Shown here one piece after another: positions 1-9,286 of a stretch of 64,000 bases of DNA. A program made the position numbers and the translations under genes. Position 1 is the stretch's first letter. Every line of letters begins with the position of its first letter. This DNA comes from an uncultured Pseudomonas sp. (GTDB taxonomy: Bacteria; Pseudomonadota; Gammaproteobacteria; Pseudomonadales; Pseudomonadaceae), in the NCBI RefSeq assembly GCF_913777995.1, contig NZ_CAJYVE010000004.1, positions 124,001 through 188,000 on the forward strand. The letters are read 5' to 3'. The notes beneath the pieces are model-generated. The model was not told where the DNA came from and searched no databases. It saw only the letters and a program-made list of their open reading frames with translations.

Positions 1-1
1 C

Positions 2-1213
2 TATCGCCAATATGCCCAGCAACTGGTCGACATGGGGCATGCGTTTCCGTGCTTCTGCACGGCCGAAGAGCTGGAGCAGATGCGCGCAGAGCAGCAGGCC
101 CGTGGCGAAACCCCGCGCTACGATGGTCGAGCACTGCTGCTGCCGCCTGAGGAGGTGCAGCGCCGCCTGGCTGCTGGCGAGCCTCACGTGATCCGCATGA
201 AGGTGCCCAGCGAAGGTGTCTGCGTGGTGCCTGACCTGCTGCGTGGCGACGTGGAGATCCCATGGGACCGCATGGACATGCAGGTGCTGATGAAGGCTGA
301 TGGCCTGCCCACCTACTTCCTGGCCAACGTGGTGGACGACCACCTGATGGGCATCACCCATGTCCTGCGTGGCGAAGAGTGGCTGCCATCGGCACCGAAG
401 CTGATTCTGCTCTACGAATACTTCGGCTGGGAGAAGCCTCAGTTGTGCTACATGCCGCTGCTGCGTAACCCGGACAAGAGCAAACTGTCCAAGCGCAAGA
501 ACCCGACCTCGGTAACTTTCTACGAGCGCATGGGCTTCATGCCTGAGGCGATGCTCAACTACCTGGGCCGCATGGGCTGGTCGATGCCCGACGAGCGCGA
601 GAAGTTCACCCTGCAGGAAATGGTCGACAACTTCGACCTGTCGCGTATCTCCCTGGGGGGGCCGATCTTCGATATCGAGAAGCTGTCGTGGCTCAATGGC
701 CAGTGGCTGCGCGAGCTGCCGGTCGAAGAGTTCGCCGCGCGGGTCCGGCAATGGGCGCTGAATCCCGAATACCTGATGAAGATCGCGCCGCACGTGCAGG
801 GCAGGGTAGAGACCTTCAGCCAGATTGCACCCTTGGCCGGATTCTTCTTTGCCGGCGGCGTGACGCCAGACACGGCGCTGTTCGAACACAAGAAGCTGTC
901 GCCTGAGCAGGTGCGCCAGTTGCTGCAGCTGATCCTCTGGAAACTCGAGTCGCTGCGCCAGTGGGAAAAGGACAGGATCACCGGGTGCATCCAGGTGGTC
1001 GTCGATCATCTGCAGCTCAAGCTGCGTGATGCCATGCCGCTGATGTTCGCTGCGATCACCGGCCAGGCCAGCTCGGTGTCGGTGCTCGACGCCATGGAGA
1101 TCCTGGGTCCGGACCTGACGCGCTTCCGTCTGCGCCAGGCCATTGATCTTCTGGGTGGGGTGTCGAAGAAAGAAAACAAGGAATGGGAAAAGCTGCTGGC
1201 AGCCATCGGCTGA
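2..1213 (+). CDS. gltX: Glutamyl-tRNA synthetase, 5'-truncated by the window edge
   Basis: Class I synthetase that charges tRNA-Glu with glutamate in the cytoplasm. The frame is open from base 2, so the first ~90 residues with the HIGH box lie upstream; about 403 of the usual ~493 codons are present. The KMSKS-type loop is seen as KLSKR at bases 482-496, followed by the helical anticodon-binding half and a normal end. A Cys-x-Cys pair (bases 50-58) marks the zinc region, but the second ligand pair found after PRYDGR in E. coli GluRS is replaced by Ala-Leu, so zinc binding is probably lost. Two tRNA-Glu genes, its substrate, follow immediately. Confidence 0.97.
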   Translation, partial: YRQYAQQLVDMGHAFPCFCTAEELEQMRAEQQARGETPRYDGRALLLPPEEVQRRLAAGEPHVIRMKVPSEGVCVVPDLLRGDVEIPWDRMDMQVLMKADGLPTYFLANVVDDHLMGITHVLRGEEWLPSAPKLILLYEYFGWEKPQLCYMPLLRNPDKSKLSKRKNPTSVTFYERMGFMPEAMLNYLGRMGWSMPDEREKFTLQEMVDNFDLSRISLGGPIFDIEKLSWLNGQWLRELPVEEFAARVRQWALNPEYLMKIAPHVQGRVETFSQIAPLAGFFFAGGVTPDTALFEHKKLSPEQVRQLLQLILWKLESLRQWEKDRITGCIQVVVDHLQLKLRDAMPLMFAAITGQASSVSVLDAMEILGPDLTRFRLRQAIDLLGGVSKKENKEWEKLLAAIG

Positions 1214-1223
1214 AGAAGCGGTC

Positions 1224-1251
1224 GGGCCGCCGGACGACCGTCCGGCGGCCC
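1224..1251 (+). terminator. Hairpin after gltX
   Basis: A perfect 12-bp GC-rich stem (1224-1235 with 1240-1251) and a 4-base loop lie 10 bases after the gltX stop. There is no proper U tract (ttgcggg follows), so it may be a weak terminator or an mRNA 3'-end stabiliser. Confidence 0.6.
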
Positions 1252-1332
1252 TTGCGGGTCCGGTTTACCGGGACGCGGGCGGTAAGTGTTTGTTCTGTTG
1301 GAAAAATTTTTTAGAAATTCTCGAAAATAAGT

Positions 1333-1361
1333 TTGACAGGACTTCGAATCGCTCTTAATAT
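1333..1361 (+). promoter_or_regulatory. Strong sigma70 promoter of the tRNA cluster
   Basis: A consensus -35 TTGACA (1333-1338), a 17-base spacer and a -10 TAATAT (1356-1361). The stretch just upstream (about 1300-1332) is A/T-rich like an UP element. The discriminator after the -10 is GC-rich (gcgccccg), the usual mark of a stringently controlled stable-RNA promoter. The first tRNA begins 20 bases downstream. Confidence 0.8.
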
Positions 1362-1380
1362 GCGCCCCGTCCACTGATGT

Positions 1381-1456
<76 letters not shown>

Positions 1457-1525
1457 AATTAGAGGTTCAGAGTCATCCAGCAATGACTGTGAATCGATCG
1501 GCGAAAGCCGATCAAAGAAGGTTTT

Positions 1526-1601
1526 GTCCCCTTCGTCTAGTGGCCTAGGACACCGCCCTTTCACGGCGGTAACAGGGGTTCGAGTCCCCTAGGGGACGCC
1601 A
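1526..1601 (+). tRNA. tRNA-Glu (anticodon TTC), copy 1
   Basis: A 76-base cloverleaf with acceptor GTCCCCT/AGGGGAC, anticodon stem CCGCC/GGCGG around the loop CTTTCAC (anticodon TTC at 1560-1562) and encoded CCA. It is the substrate of the GltX encoded just upstream and is identical to the copy at 1772-1847. Confidence 0.97.
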
Positions 1602-1651
1602 GTTTCACCGAGTAAGGCGCAAGCCAAGCTCCGCCGCAGGGCGTTAAATTC

Positions 1652-1727
<76 letters not shown>

Positions 1728-1771
1728 ATTTCCAGGGTTCGCCAGCAGGCGAATCTGACTGAAGGTTTTGC

Positions 1772-1847
1772 GTCCCCTTCGTCTAGTGGCCTAGGACACC
1801 GCCCTTTCACGGCGGTAACAGGGGTTCGAGTCCCCTAGGGGACGCCA
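1772..1847 (+). tRNA. tRNA-Glu (anticodon TTC), copy 2
   Basis: Sequence-identical to the tRNA-Glu at 1526-1601. The leader just before both Glu copies is also alike (aaggttttg then gtcccc), which points to tandem duplication of an Ala-Glu unit. Confidence 0.97.
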
Positions 1848-1870
1848 CGATTTTCCGCTTATGCGGGCCC

Positions 1871-1907
1871 AAGGGTCATTCGATTGTTGAATGGCCCTTT
1901 TGTTTTT
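1871..1907 (+). terminator. Rho-independent terminator of the tRNA cluster
   Basis: An 11-bp stem (1871-1881 with 1889-1899, one G-T pair) and a 7-base loop, followed by a T-rich run (ttgttttt), 24 bases after the last tRNA. Confidence 0.85.
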
Positions 1908-1988
1908 CTGCCGTTTATATTCCCGCCTCCGCGGCAACCCCAGCCTTGCTAAACTGCCGCTCATCTCGCCTTCACAGCAGGAGCACGC

Positions 1989-2444
1989 ATGGTCTGGGAC
2001 CTGGCCGATCCATTCATCATCGATCTGAGTGTCGCCGCCGAGGACATCGACGGTCTGGGGCACGCCAACAATGCCGTATACGTCACCTGGCTAGAGCGTT
2101 GCGCCTGGCGTCACTCCCAACAGTTGGGCCTGGACCTTAGCGAATACCGACGCCTGGACCGCGCCATGGCGGTGGTGCGGCACGAAATCGACTACCTGGC
2201 CAGCGCCTACGAGCATGACGCGCTGCAACTGGCCACCTGGATCGTCGACTGGGACCGCCGACTGAAGATGACCCGCCGCTTTCAACTGCGCCGCCCGGCC
2301 GATGGCGTGACCCTGTTGCGTGCTCAGACCACCTTCGTGTGTATCGAGTTGTCGACTGGCCGTCCACGGCGCATGCCGGAGTCGTTCATCAGTGGCTACG
2401 GCGCGGCGATCCAGCCGATTCCCAATCCCGGCGGCGCCCAGTAA
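1989..2444 (+). CDS. Acyl-CoA thioesterase, hotdog fold (4HBT family)
   Basis: A 151-residue single-domain hotdog protein, the usual size for 4-hydroxybenzoyl-CoA-type thioesterases that hydrolyse acyl-CoA to free acid and CoA. The N-terminal D-x-D-GLGHANN-xxY-xxWLE segment (about residues 18-38) is the family signature carrying the catalytic Asp region. The ATG at 1989 has a good Shine-Dalgarno (caggag) and no earlier in-frame start has one. It lies 28 bases before dusC on the same strand. The substrate cannot be read from the sequence; annotation beyond thioesterase would be a guess. Confidence 0.85.
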   Translation: MVWDLADPFIIDLSVAAEDIDGLGHANNAVYVTWLERCAWRHSQQLGLDLSEYRRLDRAMAVVRHEIDYLASAYEHDALQLATWIVDWDRRLKMTRRFQLRRPADGVTLLRAQTTFVCIELSTGRPRRMPESFISGYGAAIQPIPNPGGAQ

Positions 2445-2472
2445 ACTGCCGCACTTTTTCCGAGCGTGATCC

Positions 2473-3444
2473 ATGCAAATTGCCCTGGCGCCCATGGAGG
2501 GGCTGGTCGATGACATTCTGCGCCATGTGCTGACCCACGTCGGCGGCATCGACTGGTGCGTGACCGAGTTCATCCGCATCACCGACCGGCTGATGCCGGC
2601 TGCCTACTTCCATAAGCTGGCGCCAGAACTGCACAACGGTGCACGCACCGCTGCCGGCGTGCCCATGCATGTGCAACTGCTGGGTTCCGACCCGGTATGC
2701 CTGGCGGAAAATGCCGCTTTTGCCTGTGAGCTGGGTGCGCCAGTGCTGGACCTGAACTTCGGCTGCCCGGCCAAGACCGTCAATCGCTCGCGGGGTGGGG
2801 CCATCCTGTTGCGCGAACCCGAGCTGCTGCATGCCATCGTCAGTGAGGTGCGCCGTGCGGTGCCGCGGCCGATTCCGGTGACCGCCAAGATGCGTCTGGG
2901 CTACGCCGACACCGATCAGGCGCTGGACTGCGCCCGTGCGCTGGCCGATGGCGGCGCGGCGCGCATCGTGGTGCATGCGCGCACCAAGGTCGATGGCTAC
3001 AAGCCGCCGGCCCATTGGGAGTGGATTGCGCGCATCCAGGAAGTGGTCAAGGTGCCAGTGGTGGCCAACGGTGAAATCTGGACCGTGGAAGACTGGCAAC
3101 GCTGCCGCTCGGTATGCGGCGCGCAGGACTACATGCTCGGGCGTGGCCTGGTGGCCCGGCCTGACCTGGCCCTGCAGATCGCTGCGGCGGCGCAGGGCGA
3201 GGAGGTTCGTCCGTTGGGCTGGGCCGACCTGCAGCCCATGCTGCGGGTGTTCTGGGAGGCCTGCCAGGCCAAGCTGACACCGCTGCAGGCACCGGGCCGG
3301 CTCAAGCAGTGGTTGGTGCTGCTGACCAAAAGCTATCCCGAGGCTACCACGATGTTCGATCTGTTGCGCCGTGAAACCGACTGCCAGCGTATCAGCGAGC
3401 TATTGGGATACGTGCCGGACCAACGGCGCGCTGTCGCAGGATAA
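2473..3444 (+). CDS. dusC: tRNA-dihydrouridine(16) synthase DusC
   Basis: FMN- and NADPH-dependent enzyme that reduces uridine 16 in the tRNA D-loop. The 323-residue TIM-barrel starts with the FMN-binding ALAPMEG segment. The catalytic cysteine sits in [16 protein letters not shown] at residue 98, the same position as in E. coli DusC. A GGAAIVVHART-type phosphate-binding loop (here [13 protein letters not shown], ~residues 158-170) and a C-terminal helical RNA-binding domain follow. The length and the FGCPAKTVN form favour DusC over DusA or DusB. It is closely spaced after the thioesterase gene and may be cotranscribed with it. Confidence 0.93.
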   Translation: MQIALAPMEGLVDDILRHVLTHVGGIDWCVTEFIRITDRLMPAAYFHKLAPELHNGARTAAGVPMHVQLLGSDPVCLAENAAFACELGAPVLDLNFGCPAKTVNRSRGGAILLREPELLHAIVSEVRRAVPRPIPVTAKMRLGYADTDQALDCARALADGGAARIVVHARTKVDGYKPPAHWEWIARIQEVVKVPVVANGEIWTVEDWQRCRSVCGAQDYMLGRGLVARPDLALQIAAAAQGEEVRPLGWADLQPMLRVFWEACQAKLTPLQAPGRLKQWLVLLTKSYPEATTMFDLLRRETDCQRISELLGYVPDQRRAVAG

Positions 3445-3450
3445 ATGGCT

Positions 3451-3479
3451 CTTGAAATTGCAGCGGCCGTCCACAGTTT
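3451..3479 (+). promoter_or_regulatory. Heat-shock (sigma32) promoter of ibpA
   Basis: CTTGAAA at 3451-3457, a 13-base spacer, then CCACAGTTT at 3471-3479, close to the sigma32 pattern CTTGAAA-N13-CCCCATnT. Spacing equals that of the htpG promoter in this window. A start near 3486 would give a leader of about 77 bases. Confidence 0.75.
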
Positions 3480-3488
3480 GGGAGGCAT

Positions 3489-3562
3489 GCGATCACTGAT
3501 CGCGAGTGTGGTGATTCACCACACCAGGTTGTCATCACTGACTGAATACAGGAGAAGTCATC
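3489..3562 (+). promoter_or_regulatory. Structured ibpA leader, candidate ROSE-like RNA thermometer
   Basis: Three consecutive hairpins can form: GCGATC/GATCGC (3489-3503), a perfect 8-bp GTGTGGTG/CACCACAC (3506-3524), and a weak 5-bp TGACT/AGTCA (3539-3560) whose loop holds the Shine-Dalgarno aggag (3550-3554). Strong upstream hairpins plus a weak SD hairpin is the layout of ROSE-type thermometers, which are known upstream of Pseudomonas ibpA. The exact ROSE anti-SD motif is not obvious here, so the class is inferred. Confidence 0.55.
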
Positions 3563-4018
3563 ATGTCGACTGCATTCTCGTGGGCTCCACTGCTGCGTCG
3601 TTCGGTGGGTTTCGACCGTTTCAATGACCTGTTCGAATCCCTCGACGGCAACGAGGCGACTGGCAGCTACCCACCCTATAACGTCGAGCGTCACGGCGAA
3701 GACCATTACCGCATCGTCATTGCCGCCGCCGGCATGCAGGAGCAGGACCTCGACGTCCAGGTCGAGAACGGTGTGCTCACCGTCACCGGCAAAGCCCGTA
3801 CGGTGTCCGACCAGAGCATCACCTACCTGCACCAGGGCATTGCCCGTCGCGAATTCCAGCTGTTCTTCCGCCTGGCGGACCATATCGAGGTCAGTGGCGC
3901 CAATCTGTCCCATGGCCTGCTGAGCATCGACCTGGCGCGTCATGTACCTGAAGAGGCCAAGCCTCGGCGTATTCCCATCAGCCCACGCCAGGACGTCATC
4001 GAAGGCGGCAAGGCGTGA
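3563..4018 (+). CDS. ibpA: Small heat-shock protein of the Hsp20/IbpA family
   Basis: ATP-independent holdase chaperone that binds unfolding proteins in the cytoplasm and passes them to DnaK/ClpB. It has 151 residues: a short N-terminal arm (GFDRFNDLFES), an alpha-crystallin domain of about residues 35-125 with the conserved NGVLTVTGKA strand, and a C-terminal IPI anchor (I-x-I motif) needed for oligomer assembly. ATG 3563 follows aggag by 8 bases. It is preceded by a sigma32-type promoter and a folded leader and ends in its own terminator, so it is a monocistronic heat-shock gene. Pseudomonas can carry several Hsp20 paralogues; ibpA is the best match from its opening residues and location. 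Confidence 0.9.
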   Translation: MSTAFSWAPLLRRSVGFDRFNDLFESLDGNEATGSYPPYNVERHGEDHYRIVIAAAGMQEQDLDVQVENGVLTVTGKARTVSDQSITYLHQGIARREFQLFFRLADHIEVSGANLSHGLLSIDLARHVPEEAKPRRIPISPRQDVIEGGKA

Positions 4019-4071
4019 ACGCTGGTCGGCCTGGGCAAGGATGACGATGTACGCAAGCTGTGAGTGACAGG

Positions 4072-4109
4072 GCCCGAGTAGCGCGAGCGCCGCGTACTCG
4101 GGCTTTTTT
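4072..4109 (+). terminator. Rho-independent terminator after ibpA
   Basis: A 9-bp stem GCCCGAGTA (4072-4080) with TACTCGGGC (4095-4103) directly followed by six T. It also separates ibpA from the convergent LysR gene. Confidence 0.9.
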
Positions 4110-4133
4110 GTGCCTGTCAGGCGCAGGCGTTGC

Positions 4134-5012
4134 TCAGCTGTCGGTGCGCTGCGCGTCGAGCAGCGCCATGAACGCCCGTGCGGCGTTGGACAGGGTGCGT
4201 TCGGTGTGCAGGATGTAGCCGAGCTGACGGCTGAGCTGGATGCCGGGGAGTGGGATGCGTGCCACCTGGTCGTCGAGCATGGTGCGCGGCAGCACGCTCC
4301 AGGCCAGGCCGATGGAGACCATCATCTTGATGGTCTCCAGGTAGTTGGTGCTCATCGCGATATCGGGCTTGAGCCCGCGCGCTTCGCAAAGGCCGCTGAC
4401 GATGTGATGAGTGAAGGTGTTGCCACCGGGAAACACCGCCGGGTAGCGCACGATGTCTTCCAGGTTCATCGGCCCGCTGTTGGCCAATGGGTGTTCTGGC
4501 GCTGCGACGAAATCCAGCGGGTCGTCCCAGACCGCTACGGCGCGTACCAGGCCGTGCGGCTCCGGCGCCAGGGTAATGACCGCCAGTTCTGCGCGCCCGT
4601 GCAGAATCTCGTCGTAGGCGATTTCCGAATCGAGAAACTGAATATCCAGCGCCACCTGTGGGTAGAGGCGGGTGAAGGTGCGCAGCACCGGGGGGAGGCG
4701 ATGCAGGCCGATGTGATGGCTGGTAGCCAGAGTCAGGCGACCGCCGATCTGTCCGGTCAGGTTGGTCAGTGCCCGGCGGGTGTCATCCAGCACGTTGAGA
4801 ATCTGGTAGGCGCGAGGTAGCAAGGCGCGACCAGCTTCGGTGAGGCTGACTTCGCGCCCCAGGCGATCGAACAGGCGTACGTCGAGCTGTTGTTCCAGGC
4901 CGGCGATGCGCTTGCTGATGGCCGGCTGTGTGAGGTGCAAGCGTTCACCGGCTCCGGAGAAGCTGCCGGTTTCGGCGACGGCGAGGAAGGCGTTGAGGTT
5001 GGCGAGGTCCAT
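4134..5012 (-). CDS. LysR-family transcriptional regulator beside leuC
   Basis: A 292-residue LysR-type regulator: N-terminal winged helix-turn-helix (residues ~1-60, with [17 protein letters not shown] as the recognition-helix region), a linker helix, and a two-lobed effector domain (~90-290). ATG 5012 (MDLANLNAF) gives the normal LysR start; an in-frame TTG nine codons upstream would add an untypical tail. It is divergent from leuC with a 147-base shared control region holding a CATAA-AAA-TTATG box, so it probably controls leuC and itself. The effector is unknown; a leucine-pathway intermediate is a reasonable guess only. Confidence 0.88.
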   Translation of the reverse strand: MDLANLNAFLAVAETGSFSGAGERLHLTQPAISKRIAGLEQQLDVRLFDRLGREVSLTEAGRALLPRAYQILNVLDDTRRALTNLTGQIGGRLTLATSHHIGLHRLPPVLRTFTRLYPQVALDIQFLDSEIAYDEILHGRAELAVITLAPEPHGLVRAVAVWDDPLDFVAAPEHPLANSGPMNLEDIVRYPAVFPGGNTFTHHIVSGLCEARGLKPDIAMSTNYLETIKMMVSIGLAWSVLPRTMLDDQVARIPLPGIQLSRQLGYILHTERTLSNAARAFMALLDAQRTDS

Positions 5013-5041
5013 GGCGGTGGATTCCAGTTGGTTATCCAAAG

Positions 5042-5086
5042 CATAAAAATTATGAATTTGAGTTATTTAACCACAAACCCTAGCAT
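5042..5086 (+). promoter_or_regulatory. leuC promoter with LysR-type operator
   Basis: A perfect inverted repeat CATAA-AAA-TTATG (5042-5054), with the ATA...TAT form of LysR boxes, sits just upstream of a sigma70-like promoter: TTGAGT (5058-5063), 17 bases, TAGCAT (5081-5086). No leader peptide with leucine codons or attenuator hairpin is visible between here and leuC, so control is probably by the LysR protein. Confidence 0.55.
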
Positions 5087-5159
5087 TCTCCTCACAAGCC
5101 AAGGGGTCATCCAGTGCGATTACCCAAGGCATAGAAAGACGCTGATGAGGAACCGTCTG

Positions 5160-6584
5160 ATGGCTGGCAAAACGCTTTACGACAAGTTGTGGGATTCCCA
5201 TGTGGTCAAGGAACGCGACGATGGTTCGTCGCTGATCTACATCGACCGTCACATCATTCATGAAGTGACTTCGCCACAGGCCTTCGAAGGCCTGCGCCTG
5301 GCCGGCCGCAAGCCATGGCGCGTGGACTCCATCGTCGCCACGCCAGACCACAACGTGCCGACCACTGCCGAGCGCAAGGGCGGTGTCGAAGCCATCGCCG
5401 ACCAGGTGTCACGCCTGCAGGTGCAGACCCTGGATGACAACTGCGACGAATACGGCATCACCGAATTCAAGATGAACGACCCGCGCCAGGGCATCGTCCA
5501 CGTCGTCGGTCCGGAGCAGGGCGCGACCCTGCCGGGCATGAGCGTGGTCTGCGGCGACTCGCACACCTCCACACATGGTGCATTCGGCGCGCTGGCCCAC
5601 GGTATCGGCACCTCCGAGGTCGAGCACGTGCTGGCGACCCAGTGCCTTGTGGCCAAGAAAATGAAGAACATGCTAGTGCGTGTCGAAGGCCAACTGCCGT
5701 TCGGCGTCACCGCCAAGGACATCGTTCTGGCCGTGATCGGCAAGATCGGCACCGCTGGCGGTAACGGCCACGCCATCGAGTTCGCTGGCAGCGCGATCCG
5801 CGACCTGTCCATCGAAGGGCGCATGACCATCTGCAACATGTCCATCGAGGCGGGCGCCCGTGTCGGCATGGTGGCCACTGACGAAAAGACCCTCGAATAC
5901 GTCAAGGGTCGTCCGTTCGCGCCTCAGGGCGAAGACTGGAACAAGGCTGTCGAGGCCTGGAAGGACCTGGTCTCCGACCCGGATGCGGTGTTCGACACCG
6001 TGGTCGAGCTGGACGCTGCGCAGATCAAGCCGCAGGTCAGCTGGGGTACTTCCCCGGAAATGGTTCTGGCCGTCGACCAGAACGTGCCGGACCCAGCCAA
6101 GGAGCAGGATCTGGTCAAGCGTGGTTCCATCGAGCGGGCGCTGAAGTACATGGGCCTGAAGGCCAACCAGCCGATCACCGACATCCAGCTGGACCGCGTA
6201 TTCATCGGTTCCTGCACCAACTCGCGCATCGAAAACCTGCGTGCTGCGGCAGAGATCGCCAAAGGCCGCAAGGTGGCCGGGACCGTCAAGCAGGCCATCG
6301 TCGTGCCAGGCTCGGGCCTGATCAAGGAACAGGCCGAGCGTGAAGGGCTGGATAAGATCTTCATCGATGCAGGCTTCGAGTGGCGCGAGCCTGGCTGCTC
6401 GATGTGCCTGGCGATGAACCCCGACCGCCTGGGTTCCGGCGAGCACTGCGCGTCGACCTCCAACCGCAACTTCGAAGGGCGCCAGGGTGCCGGTGGCCGG
6501 ACCCACCTGGTCAGCCCGGCCATGGCTGCCGCCGCCGCGGTTACCGGTCGCTTCATCGACGTTCGCGAACTGATCCAGCAATAA
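5160..6584 (+). CDS. leuC: 3-isopropylmalate dehydratase, large subunit
   Basis: With LeuD it forms isopropylmalate isomerase, converting 2- to 3-isopropylmalate in leucine synthesis. It has 474 residues and is an aconitase-type protein: [12 protein letters not shown] near the N-terminus, [12 protein letters not shown], and the [4Fe-4S] cysteines in IGSCTNSR and in [14 protein letters not shown] 5160 (MAGKTLYDK) is chosen because it gives the family's normal start and follows a gagga Shine-Dalgarno; the frame is open further upstream but that part overlaps the LysR gene. leuD follows after 10 bases. Confidence 0.97.
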   Translation: MAGKTLYDKLWDSHVVKERDDGSSLIYIDRHIIHEVTSPQAFEGLRLAGRKPWRVDSIVATPDHNVPTTAERKGGVEAIADQVSRLQVQTLDDNCDEYGITEFKMNDPRQGIVHVVGPEQGATLPGMSVVCGDSHTSTHGAFGALAHGIGTSEVEHVLATQCLVAKKMKNMLVRVEGQLPFGVTAKDIVLAVIGKIGTAGGNGHAIEFAGSAIRDLSIEGRMTICNMSIEAGARVGMVATDEKTLEYVKGRPFAPQGEDWNKAVEAWKDLVSDPDAVFDTVVELDAAQIKPQVSWGTSPEMVLAVDQNVPDPAKEQDLVKRGSIERALKYMGLKANQPITDIQLDRVFIGSCTNSRIENLRAAAEIAKGRKVAGTVKQAIVVPGSGLIKEQAEREGLDKIFIDAGFEWREPGCSMCLAMNPDRLGSGEHCASTSNRNFEGRQGAGGRTHLVSPAMAAAAAVTGRFIDVRELIQQ

Positions 6585-6594
6585 GGAGCCCAGC

Positions 6595-7236
6595 ATGAAA
6601 GCCTTTACCCAGCTCAACGGCCTCGTGGCGCCGCTGGACCGTGCCAATGTCGATACCGACCAGATCATCCCCAAGCAGTTTCTCAAGTCGATCAAGCGCA
6701 CCGGCTTCGGTCCGAACCTGTTCGACGAGTGGCGCTACCTGGATGTCGGCCAGCCTTACCAGGACAACTCCAAGCGGCCGGTGAACCCGGACTTCGTGCT
6801 CAACCATGCCCGCTATCAGGGCGCTAGCATCCTGCTGGCCCGTGAGAACTTCGGATGCGGCTCCAGCCGCGAGCACGCACCATGGGCACTGGAAGAGTAC
6901 GGCTTTCGCGCGATCATCGCGCCGAGCTACGCCGACATCTTCTTCAACAACAGCTTCAAGAACGGCATGTTGCCGATCATCCTCAGCGACGCGGAAGTCG
7001 ACGAACTGTTCAAGCAGGTCGAGGCCGAACCGGGTTACCAGTTGAGCATCGACCTGCAGGCGCAGACCGTGACTCGTCCTGACGGCAAGACCTACAGCTT
7101 CGAAGTCGACGCCTTCCGCAAGCACTGCCTGCTCAACGGGCTGGACGACATCGGCCTGACCCTGGTCGACGCCGAGGCGATCCAGGCTTTCGAAGCCAAG
7201 CACCGCGCCACTCAGCCGTGGCTGTTTCGCGACTGA
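6595..7236 (+). CDS. leuD: 3-isopropylmalate dehydratase, small subunit
   Basis: The small (swivelling-domain) subunit of isopropylmalate isomerase, 213 residues, which is the LeuD1 length. Characteristic segments are [15 protein letters not shown] near residue 20, and the substrate-binding loop [15 protein letters not shown] near residue 85. It has a clear Shine-Dalgarno (ataaggag) 7 bases before the ATG. It is translated from the leuC operon message. Confidence 0.97.
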   Translation: MKAFTQLNGLVAPLDRANVDTDQIIPKQFLKSIKRTGFGPNLFDEWRYLDVGQPYQDNSKRPVNPDFVLNHARYQGASILLARENFGCGSSREHAPWALEEYGFRAIIAPSYADIFFNNSFKNGMLPIILSDAEVDELFKQVEAEPGYQLSIDLQAQTVTRPDGKTYSFEVDAFRKHCLLNGLDDIGLTLVDAEAIQAFEAKHRATQPWLFRD

Positions 7237-7253
7237 TCCAGGCTTGATCGCAG

Positions 7254-7277
7254 AGCGGCTTCGCAATCGAAGCCGCT
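7254..7277. repeat. REP-like hairpin between leuD and the methyltransferase gene
   Basis: A perfect 10-bp inverted repeat AGCGGCTTCG-caat-CGAAGCCGCT. The arm matches the GGAGCGGCTTC core of the REP doublets elsewhere in the window. In an operon spacer it may stabilise the upstream leuCD message. Confidence 0.75.
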
Positions 7278-7308
7278 CCTGATGTGACTCTTTTCAAGGA
7301 TCTCCAAG

Positions 7309-8073
7309 ATGACAGGCTCCGCCCATACCCAGGTCGTTCAGCGCCAGTTCGGTGAACAGGCCAGTGCTTACCTCAACAGCTCCGTGCATGCGCAAGGCAG
7401 CGAATTCGCCCTGCTGCAGGCCGAAGTGGCTGGCCGCGCCGATGCGCGGGTGCTGGACCTGGGCTGTGGTGCCGGGCATGTCAGCTTCAACGTTGCCGCG
7501 TCGGTAGGCGAGGTGGTGGCGTATGATCTCTCGCAGGCGATGCTCGACGTGGTCGCCGCTGCCGCCCAGGAGCGTGGCCTGCCCAACGTGCGGACGCAGT
7601 GCGGCGCCGCCGAGCGGCTGCCGTTCGCCGACGCCGAGTTCGATTTCGTGTTCAGCCGCTACTCGGCGCACCACTGGAGCGACCTGGGGTTGGCCCTGCG
7701 CGAAGTGCGTCGGGTGCTCAAGCCGGGTGGCGTGGCGGCTTTCATCGACGTGATGTCGCCAGGCAGTCCATTGCTGGATACCTATCTGCAGAGCGTCGAG
7801 GTGTTGCGTGATACCAGCCACGTACGCGACTACTCGGCCGCCGAATGGCTGCAGCAGGTCAGCGAAGCGGGGCTGTTCGCCCGCAGTCACAGCCGCCAGC
7901 GCCTGCATCTGGAGTTCGGCTCCTGGGTCGAGCGCATGCGCACACCCGAGGCGTTGCGCACGGCGATTCGCGAATTGCAGCAGGCCATGGGCGCGGAAGT
8001 GCGCGAATACTTCGAGATCAGGCAAGACGGCTCGTTCAGCACCGATGTTCTGGTGCTGTGGGCCGAACGATAA
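7309..8073 (+). CDS. Class I SAM-dependent methyltransferase in the leu operon
   Basis: A 254-residue Rossmann-fold methyltransferase of the UbiE/BioC type (Methyltransf_11). Motif I is VLDLGCGAGHVS at about residues 46-57, an acidic residue ends strand beta-2 (VAYDLSQAM), and post-motif DFVFSRYSAHHW follows at ~residue 110. It sits between leuD and leuB, 72 bases after leuD and 63 before leuB, on the same strand and apparently in the same operon. The placement is one I recall from other Pseudomonas, yet leucine synthesis has no methylation step, so the substrate is unknown. A ubiquinone or biotin methyltransferase identity is not supported by context. Confidence 0.88.
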   Translation: MTGSAHTQVVQRQFGEQASAYLNSSVHAQGSEFALLQAEVAGRADARVLDLGCGAGHVSFNVAASVGEVVAYDLSQAMLDVVAAAAQERGLPNVRTQCGAAERLPFADAEFDFVFSRYSAHHWSDLGLALREVRRVLKPGGVAAFIDVMSPGSPLLDTYLQSVEVLRDTSHVRDYSAAEWLQQVSEAGLFARSHSRQRLHLEFGSWVERMRTPEALRTAIRELQQAMGAEVREYFEIRQDGSFSTDVLVLWAER

Positions 8074-8136
8074 GTTTCTGGCTGCCGGCGGCGTCCTCAG
8101 GAGGCGCGCCGTGCAGCGCACACAATCGAGGATGTT

Positions 8137-9219
8137 ATGAGCAAGCAGATTCTGATTCTCCCAGGTGATGGTATCGGTCCGGAAATCATGGCCGAGGCGG
8201 TCAAGGTGCTGGAGCTGGCCAACGACAAGTACAGCCTGGGCTTCGAGCTGGCCTTCGACGTGATCGGCGGCGCGGCCATCGACAAGCACGGTGTGCCGCT
8301 GGCCGACGAGACCCTGGAACGTGCGCGTGCCGCCGATGCCGTGCTGCTGGGCGCCGTGGGCGGCCCGAAATGGGACACCATCGAGCGTGACATCCGTCCT
8401 GAGCGCGGCCTGCTGAAGATCCGTTCGCAACTGGGCCTGTTCGGCAACCTGCGTCCGGCCATTCTCTACCCGCAACTGGCCGAGGCTTCCAGCCTCAAGC
8501 CGGAAATCGTCTCCGGCCTGGACATTCTCATCGTTCGTGAGCTGACCGGCGGCATCTATTTCGGCGCGCCACGTGGCACCCGCGAGCTGGAGAACGGCGA
8601 GCGCCAGTCCTATGACACCCTGCCGTACAGCGAAAGCGAGATCCGCCGCATCGCCCGCGTCGGTTTCGACATGGCTCGTGTACGCGGCAAGAAGCTGTGC
8701 TCGGTAGACAAGGCCAACGTCCTGGCTTCCAGCCAGTTGTGGCGCGAAGTGGTCGAGCAGGTCGCCAAGGACTACCCGGATGTCGAGCTGAGCCACATGT
8801 ACGTCGATAACGCCGCCATGCAACTGGTGCGCGCGCCCAAGCAGTTCGACGTGATCGTCACCGACAACATGTTCGGCGACATCCTTTCCGACGAGGCTTC
8901 GATGCTCACCGGTTCGATCGGCATGCTGCCGTCGGCCTCGCTGGACGCCAACAACAAGGGCATGTACGAGCCTTGCCACGGTTCGGCACCGGACATCGCC
9001 GGCCAGGGCATCGCCAACCCGCTGGCGACCATCCTCTCGGTGTCGATGATGCTGCGCTACAGCTTCAACCTGGGCGACGCAGCCGATGCCATCGAGAAAG
9101 CCGTCAGCCTGGTGCTGGACCAGGGCCTGCGCACCGGCGACATCTGGTCGCAAGGCAAGCAGAAGGTTGGTACCCGTGAAATGGGCGATGCGGTAGTCGC
9201 GGCGCTGCGAAATCTGTAA
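8137..9219 (+). CDS. leuB: 3-isopropylmalate dehydrogenase
   Basis: Oxidises 3-isopropylmalate with NAD+ and decarboxylates it to 2-oxoisocaproate, the third leucine-specific step. It has 360 residues with the isocitrate/isopropylmalate dehydrogenase fold: [11 protein letters not shown] at the N-terminus, the arginine-rich substrate loop ([12 protein letters not shown]), the YMYVDNAAM-type segment, and the metal site signature [19 protein letters not shown] with [11 protein letters not shown] behind it. ATG 8137 is the only start giving the canonical N-terminus. Confidence 0.97.
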   Translation: MSKQILILPGDGIGPEIMAEAVKVLELANDKYSLGFELAFDVIGGAAIDKHGVPLADETLERARAADAVLLGAVGGPKWDTIERDIRPERGLLKIRSQLGLFGNLRPAILYPQLAEASSLKPEIVSGLDILIVRELTGGIYFGAPRGTRELENGERQSYDTLPYSESEIRRIARVGFDMARVRGKKLCSVDKANVLASSQLWREVVEQVAKDYPDVELSHMYVDNAAMQLVRAPKQFDVIVTDNMFGDILSDEASMLTGSIGMLPSASLDANNKGMYEPCHGSAPDIAGQGIANPLATILSVSMMLRYSFNLGDAADAIEKAVSLVLDQGLRTGDIWSQGKQKVGTREMGDAVVAALRNL

Positions 9220-9286
9220 TCTCTCTGGCCCGCCGTCGTTTGCCAGGGGGTAAGGCGGCGGTCCCACTTTTAGCTAAGGTGTTGCG

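Noticed and set aside
5013-5159. Leucine leader peptide or attenuator before leuC
   Set aside because: No short frame with clustered leucine codons and no terminator/antiterminator pair is visible in this gap.
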